Positions 58,871 through 64,000 of a DNA stretch of 64,000 nt are shown here, piece after piece. Below the pieces are notes generated by a model. It worked only from the letters and a program-made list of their open reading frames with translations. It was not told the origin of the DNA and did no database searches. The position numbers and the translations under genes are program-made. Source of the DNA: Datisca glomerata. Its lineage: Eukaryota > Streptophyta > Magnoliopsida > Cucurbitales > Datiscaceae. Positions within the stretch are counted from its first letter, which is position 1. Every line of letters begins with the position of its first letter. The stretch is from NCBI GenBank assembly GCA_003255025.1, contig QANY01009387.1, forward strand, positions 2,542,001 to 2,606,000, written 5' to 3'.

Positions 58871-59064
58871 ATACTAAAAGAAGTGTTAGAAAACTTAGAA
58901 TTATAATGACATACTTGAGAAAAAACTATTGAAATTTAATTATGAAGAGGAGGAAGAAAACCTTAAAGGATTAAACTTAACAGACTTAGATCTAGGGAGC
59001 AAATTAGGAGAGCAGAGATTGAATTTACAATCTATCTTATGCCTTATCAAATTCATGGAATTAG
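58871..59064. other. unassigned sequence between LINE and solo LTR
   Basis: No protein similarity seen. It may be more of the same LINE or older spacer. Confidence 0.4.
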
Positions 59065-59069
59065 AGTTG

Positions 59070-59645
59070 TGTTTGTACCGAAAAGTTCAGCAGTGAAGCT
59101 TCATGCAATCTCCTTCTTTCATGTAAACTCTCCCAGCCTGTGAATCTACAAAACACATACAAAGAACCATCAAGACAAAGAAAATTAGGGGTGGTTTCCT
59201 CATCTAGGAGCCTCTGATGCCTAAGTCAGTATCCTAAGATACAGTGCTTAACTTGCACTGTTGTAGATGAGGTATTTATACTTGAAGCCTTGGAGAATGA
59301 CGTATGTTGGAGAAGCTTGGGTGAAGTGACGACATTTCTTCAATTTGACGAGTTGGGGCGGTCTTTAATGTCTTTGTCCTCCTAGCTGACATAAACGAGT
59401 GTGCATTTAATGTTGATAAGCCCCAGTCATACCGGGCGTGGTTGATGTGGCCACTTGAGGGCTGACTCGACGCTTCATCATGACGATTGACTTTGATCGA
59501 TCGATGTGGGCCGAGCTCTTTGGAGAGCCACCTGGCTAAGTCAACTTCCTCCCCTTGTGGAGCTCGGGCCTCCCAACTCATTTTCCTTGTGTAAAAGCAT
59601 TCCACGTGGTGCCATATCGTTGGTAGTCAGGGAATGCCCATAACA
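59070..59645 (-). repeat. solo LTR (Tat-like family)
   Basis: 576 bp, TGTTTGTACCG to GCCCATAACA, flanked by AGTTG on both sides (59,065-59,069 and 59,646-59,650). It shares GATGCCTAAGTCAGT, the end CATAACA, and a minus-strand TATA-like GTATAAATACC with the LTRs at 42,963 and 46,888, but is from a different subfamily. A single LTR with an intact duplication is the product of recombination between the two LTRs of a former full element. Confidence 0.87.
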
Positions 59646-59650
59646 AGTTG

Positions 59651-60317
59651 TTATAATCAGAACTAGAAGGGGGTGGGTAGCATGAGAAATTATAAAATCT
59701 GAATTCAACCTTAAAGAAGATCTATCAGAAACCAAATCTGAATGTTTAATGTACTTCAAAACAAAATCAGAAGAACCTAACATGCTAAAGTAAACAAATA
59801 TGTGAAAGGTAACATGCTTAATGTGAAAAATGAGTAATTAGGTATTAGTGAACTTATTTAGCATTTTAATGGGAAGGAGTTCTCTCTCCTTAACAGGACA
59901 GACTGCAGCTTGCGAATTTAGTTCATATGATGAGCCTTGAACGTCTCAGATATGGGCAAGTGAAAAGAATACAAAACAATTTTTTTATTTGATCTGATTT
60001 GGATCGTCGCTAATTGAGTGGTCCTAGTCAACAATTGCTCTTCTACTGTTTACAAGGAGTGACAAAGAAGCTTGAATCTTAGATATGAATGGAATTTGTT
60101 ATTGTCTAAGAGACTTATCTAACCGATAATTCAAGAGGACGTTCAGAGAGGGAGTATTTTGTTTGACGTTTAAAGGTTAGGTACAGTGATAGGGAAGAAG
60201 TTGAAGTTGTTGTGAGCCTCTTGATTTGGGTCAAAGTAATTTACCATTTTTTCGAAGTTAGGATTAAGTATTTTAATGTAGGACCTTTTAATTTGAGGAG
60301 AGATGTACCAATTGTAC
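59651..60317. other. spacer
   Basis: No gene or repeat identified. Confidence 0.5.
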
Positions 60318-60539
60318 AATTTTTGTCAACAAAATTTCATTAATAAAAATCAAAGACGACAAGTCAACAATTTTGTTCTAGAAATAACAACCAATCTTTA
60401 AACAAATGACACAAGATAACAGTTTCCGGATTTAAGCTACCTTCTCTTCTCTGACACAGTTGTAAACTAAAACATTCTTATCCCTGAGAAGAACCGAAAA
60501 CCAAGAAAAGAAAAATTACATGAAAGTACCAAAATATCC

Positions 60540-60911
60540 TCAATTAAGGGAATCGATATCGGGAGCAAATAATTGTTTTGAATAGCTTTGATCACCTCGA
60601 TCTGAACAGTCTGAGAAAATCAAAACTCGATCCGGATCAAAGGCCATGCACGCTTCCATTGTCCAAAGAATGCGACAAGTTTCCGCCTGATCAACAGAGG
60701 TTGCATCATTCAAGGGTTTGCCACCCGGATCCCAGAGCGACCACCCAAGACCACCTCGTTCTCCATTGAGGCTCCTAGCAGCATAAAAAAACAACACCCA
60801 ACAACTATCAACATCTGGCCCCCTCCGTAATTCAAATGACCCCATTACCACAGTTTCCTCCATCTCCGCTGCTCGCTTAAATTCAAAATAATTATTTTCA
60901 GCCCTCATCAC
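60540..60911 (-). pseudogene. LINE RNase H (RVT_3) fragment
   Basis: Frame of 123 codons: SCWVLFFYAARSLNGERGGL, GWSLWDPGGKPLNDATSVDQ, AETCRILWTMEACMAFDPDR and VLIFSDCSDR. This fits the RVT_3-type RNase H at the C-terminus of plant LINE ORF2: first acidic strand altered, G-G-L-G-W after it, a Glu-containing helix (AETCRILWTMEA), then SD. The central SDC replaces the more usual SDS. Confidence 0.7.
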
Positions 60912-61522
60912 TGAAGCCGAGAAGTTAAAGACAACTCCCTTAAAACAAATATCATTCCTAGCTCTCTAGAGATACCACAAATGAAAAATAGAACATCGTC
61001 TCAAGGCAACACAGTCATCAGAAGATTTGTGAGAATCAGAAAGAAAGCTCCAAACATCCCAGGTGGAATGCCTTTGTAATATACTCGAATGCAGATTAAA
61101 TCTGCTTAAAACCCAAAAAATGGTCAGTGTAATGGCACTGAAATTTTTTTTCGGTTTGGTTCGATTCCAAAAAATCCGATCGAACTAAACCCCTTAACAC
61201 TCTTAGGAGTGTTAGCACTAAACATAATCTGACTCTTTTGAAGATTAACCATTTGGCCTGACGTGGTATAATAGGTCTCAAGAAACTTCGTGATAAAACG
61301 AATACCAGAGATATTTCTCTAAGGCACCCCACGTAAAAACGTGATAGAGAGAGCTACATCATAAAAAAGAATTAAAAAAAAAAGAGAAAGTGGACACCCC
61401 GTCTCAAACCTCGTAACGGAGCAAAGGAACTACTGTTTTCACCATTTACGTTAATATTGAATGACATATTAGAAATGCACACATAAATCCATTTGTGCCA
61501 CTTATCAAAGAAACCAAATCGT

Positions 61523-62030
61523 TTAAGCACATATATAAAAAAATCTCATTTTAGACGTATCCATTTTGATGGTCGTGTCAAACTTTTGACCTTTCTTTTG
61601 AATGAGAAAAGAGTGTATAATTTCATGAACAATTAATATATTATCAGTAATTAATCGCAAAGCACTTTGAAATTCACTAACAATTTTACTCATCATTGCC
61701 CTCAATCTATTAGTCAGAACCTTTGAGATAATCTTGCAAAACACATTATAAAGGCTTATAAGATGAAACTGACAAATGGTCCTAGAGTTATCCACTTTCA
61801 GTATTAAAACAATCATCGATTGGATTAAAAGCAGAAATATCCAACTCCATATTGAAAAAACACGAAACAAGATTAAAAACATCATTACCAACCAGCTCCA
61901 ACTTTGTTGATAGAAAGCCGTTGTGAAGTCATCAGGAACTGGGGATTTACAGGGGTGCATATCTTTGAGAGCACTAGAAACTTCATCACAAGACACCTCA
62001 CAATCTAGCATCAAACAATCTCGATCATCT
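61523..62030 (-). pseudogene. LINE reverse transcriptase fragment
   Basis: CEVSCDEVSSALKDMHPCKS, PVPDDFTTAFYQQSW (the G-P-D-G box, here V-P-D-D), then SLYNVFCKIISKVLTNRLRA, IVSEFQSALRLITDNILIVH, EIIHSFLIQKKGQK and IKMDTSKMRF. The last is motif A, whose usual A-Y-D reads MRF. The FADD motif B/C region is not preserved. One open frame of 163 codons remains. Confidence 0.85.
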
Positions 62031-62038
62031 AATAACCC

Positions 62039-62562
62039 CTATGCCACATGTAGCACCATAACTTATTTCTTGTACAATTACTATGCCACATTTACTACTA
62101 CAATTCCAAAACGTGATAAATCTAGACCAGTTCATCATATAACTATTGCTATATTTCTGCCTTTTCCCTTGTGATTTCATCTCATACTCATGTAATTTGC
62201 TTTCATCACATTATATTAGGGGGTCGCATTTCTCTCTTGTTCTAAAGAAAATGTAAGATGAACACTTTTAATCTAGATCGTCTATTCAATATACTATCTG
62301 ACCTGTAAGAAAATCAATTAATTTTTTTGTTCAAATTTGAATCGACAACTCAAAACTGTTGAATAAATCCCCTTATGTTAAAGGGGTAAAAAGCATTGAA
62401 TTAATACCAGGGTAAAAGCATTGCTTTATATGCAGAAAGATTGATACTAACATGTAATTAAATTTTGATATCTATTCTATTTCATATATATAATATATGA
62501 CACACAAAAACATATAATATATAACACAAAAAAATAGAGTACTGAAAACTAATACTTTTTAA
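62039..62562. other. spacer
   Basis: No feature recognised. Confidence 0.5.
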
Positions 62563-62806
62563 GGCCCGTTTGTTTTGTGCTATCATAATTTGTAATCCTC
62601 TTGTAATTAATTTACCACATTGTTTAGAGTAATCCTCAAATCAGGATGTAATCCTAGTTTGCATGCAATCTTAATTTATAAGTTATTTAGACAATTGAAT
62701 TGTAGTTAAAAACAAGAAACAAACCTAGATTACAAAGTAACAACAATCCTAATATCATTGAAAATTACTTTCTTACCCTTTAACTAAAATAAAAGCAAAC
62801 ATCAGT
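62563..62806. mobile_element. possible hAT-type MITE
   Basis: The left edge GGCCCGTTTGTTTTGTGC resembles the common plant MITE start GGCCCGTTTGTTT. The right side has AAAAGCAAAC and an internal AAGAAACAAACC. The interior is AT-rich with ATTACAA/TTGTAAT inverted motifs. No confirmed duplication. Confidence 0.4.
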
Positions 62807-62874
62807 TTACTGTCTCTCTCATTTCTTTTCTCTTATAGCTGAATATGGGTTTGGCATCGGTCTCTACGCGCGGG

Positions 62875-63075
62875 TCTCTTTGATTCTCTCTGCTCCGTGC
62901 GCTCTCTCACTCTGGTATGTGCTCTCTCTCATTTTGGTTCGTACTCTATCTCTCTCCCCCTCTAGTTCACTATGTGGTTTGTGCTCTCTCTCATTTTCTC
63001 TTTCTCTCTATGGTTCACTGCGTGGTTCCCGCTCTCTTTCTCTATCTCTCTCTGGTTCACTTTGTGGTTTATGTT
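62875..63075 (+). repeat. pyrimidine-rich minisatellite
   Basis: Four to five diverged units of about 45-57 bp built from CTCTCTC runs and GGTTCACT.TGTGGTTT.TG (for example at 62,966, 63,019 and 63,053). It gives overlapping repetitive frames on the plus strand that are not genes. Confidence 0.75.
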
Positions 63076-64000
63076 CTTTCTAGAATTGATGGAACTCATT
63101 GATAGAATCGATAGAACCTGTGACCGTAAAATTATTTTTGTTGTTCATGAAAAGTACTGGGAACAAAAATCTTATCATCTCAAATATTTTTTCCTCCTGC
63201 ATACTATGCAATAATCCAGTTAACATCCATGCAAAATCTTTACGAAGCAAAAATAATCATTTTTTTCTCGTTTTATACTTGTACATTTACCCTTTTTTTA
63301 GTCATTACCAAATTTCTTTTATTGTCAACCGACCCCTTAAAAGTCATTTGTTGCCACTTACTTTAAAATATAATATTTAATTTATACTTTAAGAAGAGAT
63401 GATGAATGCACTCTTAAAAATTAATATAAATACACACATAACATATAAAATATATAAATAGTATTGAACAGTTCTCTAATAAGTGAAAATTTTCTCAATC
63501 ATGTCACACACGTAAATTTTGAAAAATTTGTTTAAATTGATCTATATAAGAAAATTACCTTGTGTGTCCGTTTAATAAAAATGAGAGAATTATTAAACAT
63601 GCCGAATCATAAAATTCTTGAATATGTCATGCAAAGATTCCCGGATGTCCTCGGTTGTAGCAAAAAACACTTTATTCAACGAAAGAAAGGAAAACATAAT
63701 ATTTATAAATTTATTATTCTCAAATGATGAAGTAATTAATTAATTTTAAGTGATTGTGTCAATTATTTATAAGTTACTGTTTTATGATTCATGAAAAAAA
63801 ATTGATAAATTAATTTATGAATAATTATTACATCATTTATTCACTTAAAATTTGATCAACTATTTAATCAGTGTAGAATTACTCTTTACTATTTACCTAA
63901 ATTATTCTTCAACAATAGTTATTTGATACTAGATTGTAAAATTTACTTATAAAAATTGGAATAGCGAGAATGCAGTGAAGGGTGATAGGATATGCGGATA
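63076..64000. other. AT-rich spacer at window end
   Basis: No convincing feature. Frames at 63,099 and 62,972 lack codon-like structure and overlap the minisatellite or AT-rich sequence. Confidence 0.5.

Larger units (their letters stand above)
60318..62038 (-). mobile_element. LINE, 5' truncated
   Basis: On the minus strand the order is reverse transcriptase (62,030-61,523), thumb-like GQMVNLQKSQIMFSANTP (about 61,250) and RNase H (60,911-60,600). The 3' end is TTTATTAATGAAATTTTGTT followed by GACAAAAATTG. It starts abruptly in mid reverse transcriptase (LLDDRDCLMLDCEVSCDE), as is common for LINE copies that reverse-transcribed only part way. No clear target duplication was found. Confidence 0.8.

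Noticed and set aside
59276..59783. Minus-strand frames of 109 and 80 codons.
   Set aside because: They fall in the solo LTR and its flank; no protein similarity.
62880..63214. Three overlapping plus-strand frames rich in Ser and Leu.
   Set aside because: Products of the CT-rich minisatellite; the repeat reads open in all three frames.

Overview
This is nuclear DNA from a flowering plant, most likely a eudicot. It is AT-rich and gene-poor. Plant-specific signals include En/Spm (CACTA) transposons with Tnp2 and Ulp1-type genes, a Ty1/copia element primed by initiator tRNA-Met, Tat-like LTRs, L1-type LINEs, a tRNA-derived SINE family, hAT elements and inserted plastid DNA. I cannot name the species. 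I found one host gene that looks intact. Almost everything else is mobile DNA, much of it nested, and its insertion history can be read from target-site duplications (TSDs).

Layout. 1-3.0 kb: AT-rich spacer. 3.0-8.5 kb: a truncated LINE tail, then a SINE split in its 3' tail by a degenerate copia element (TSD GTAAC; SINE duplication about 14 bp). 8.5-13.2 kb: spacer with a 25-N gap, a probable MITE and a SINE-like sequence. 13.156-26.780 kb: a 13.6-kb CACTA element (TSD AAT) carrying broken Tnp2, transposase_24-like and DUF8039/Ulp1 genes. Inside it are a hAT MITE (8-bp TSD), a LINE endonuclease fragment and a second, non-autonomous CACTA (18.182-22.758 kb, TSD ATT). 27.2-33.4 kb: an L1-type LINE whose empty target site survives as a duplicated copy at 34.96-35.10 kb. 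36.1-38.2 kb, minus strand: an apparently intact four-exon gene for a calcium-dependent mitochondrial ATP-Mg/phosphate carrier. 40.2-42.8 kb: tandem repeats. 42.963-47.606 kb: a Tat/Gypsy-like LTR element without pol (TSD ATATC), with an internal array of about 80-bp hairpin-forming repeats. 48.1-50.57 kb: a truncated hAT transposase gene fused to a 1.9-kb mosaic of plastid ycf3, clpP and psbD. 52.9-59.65 kb: a SINE, then a LINE split by a 5.2-kb CACTA (TSD GAA) that carries exons resembling phenylalanyl-tRNA synthetase alpha, then a solo LTR (TSD AGTTG). 60.3-62.0 kb: a minus-strand LINE fragment. 62.6-64 kb: a MITE-like stretch and a pyrimidine-rich minisatellite.

Apart from the carrier gene, the genes do not form a shared pathway. 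They are parasitic elements at different stages of decay. Many in-frame stops look like C-to-T (or G-to-A) changes in CAG, CAA, CGA or TGG codons, as expected for methylated, silenced DNA. I did not find a convincing new biological system. The most informative objects are the fully dissectable nests, the LINE with its empty-site paralogue, the mosaic plastid insertion, and the CACTA that captured a tRNA-synthetase gene fragment. All coordinates and alignments were read by eye.
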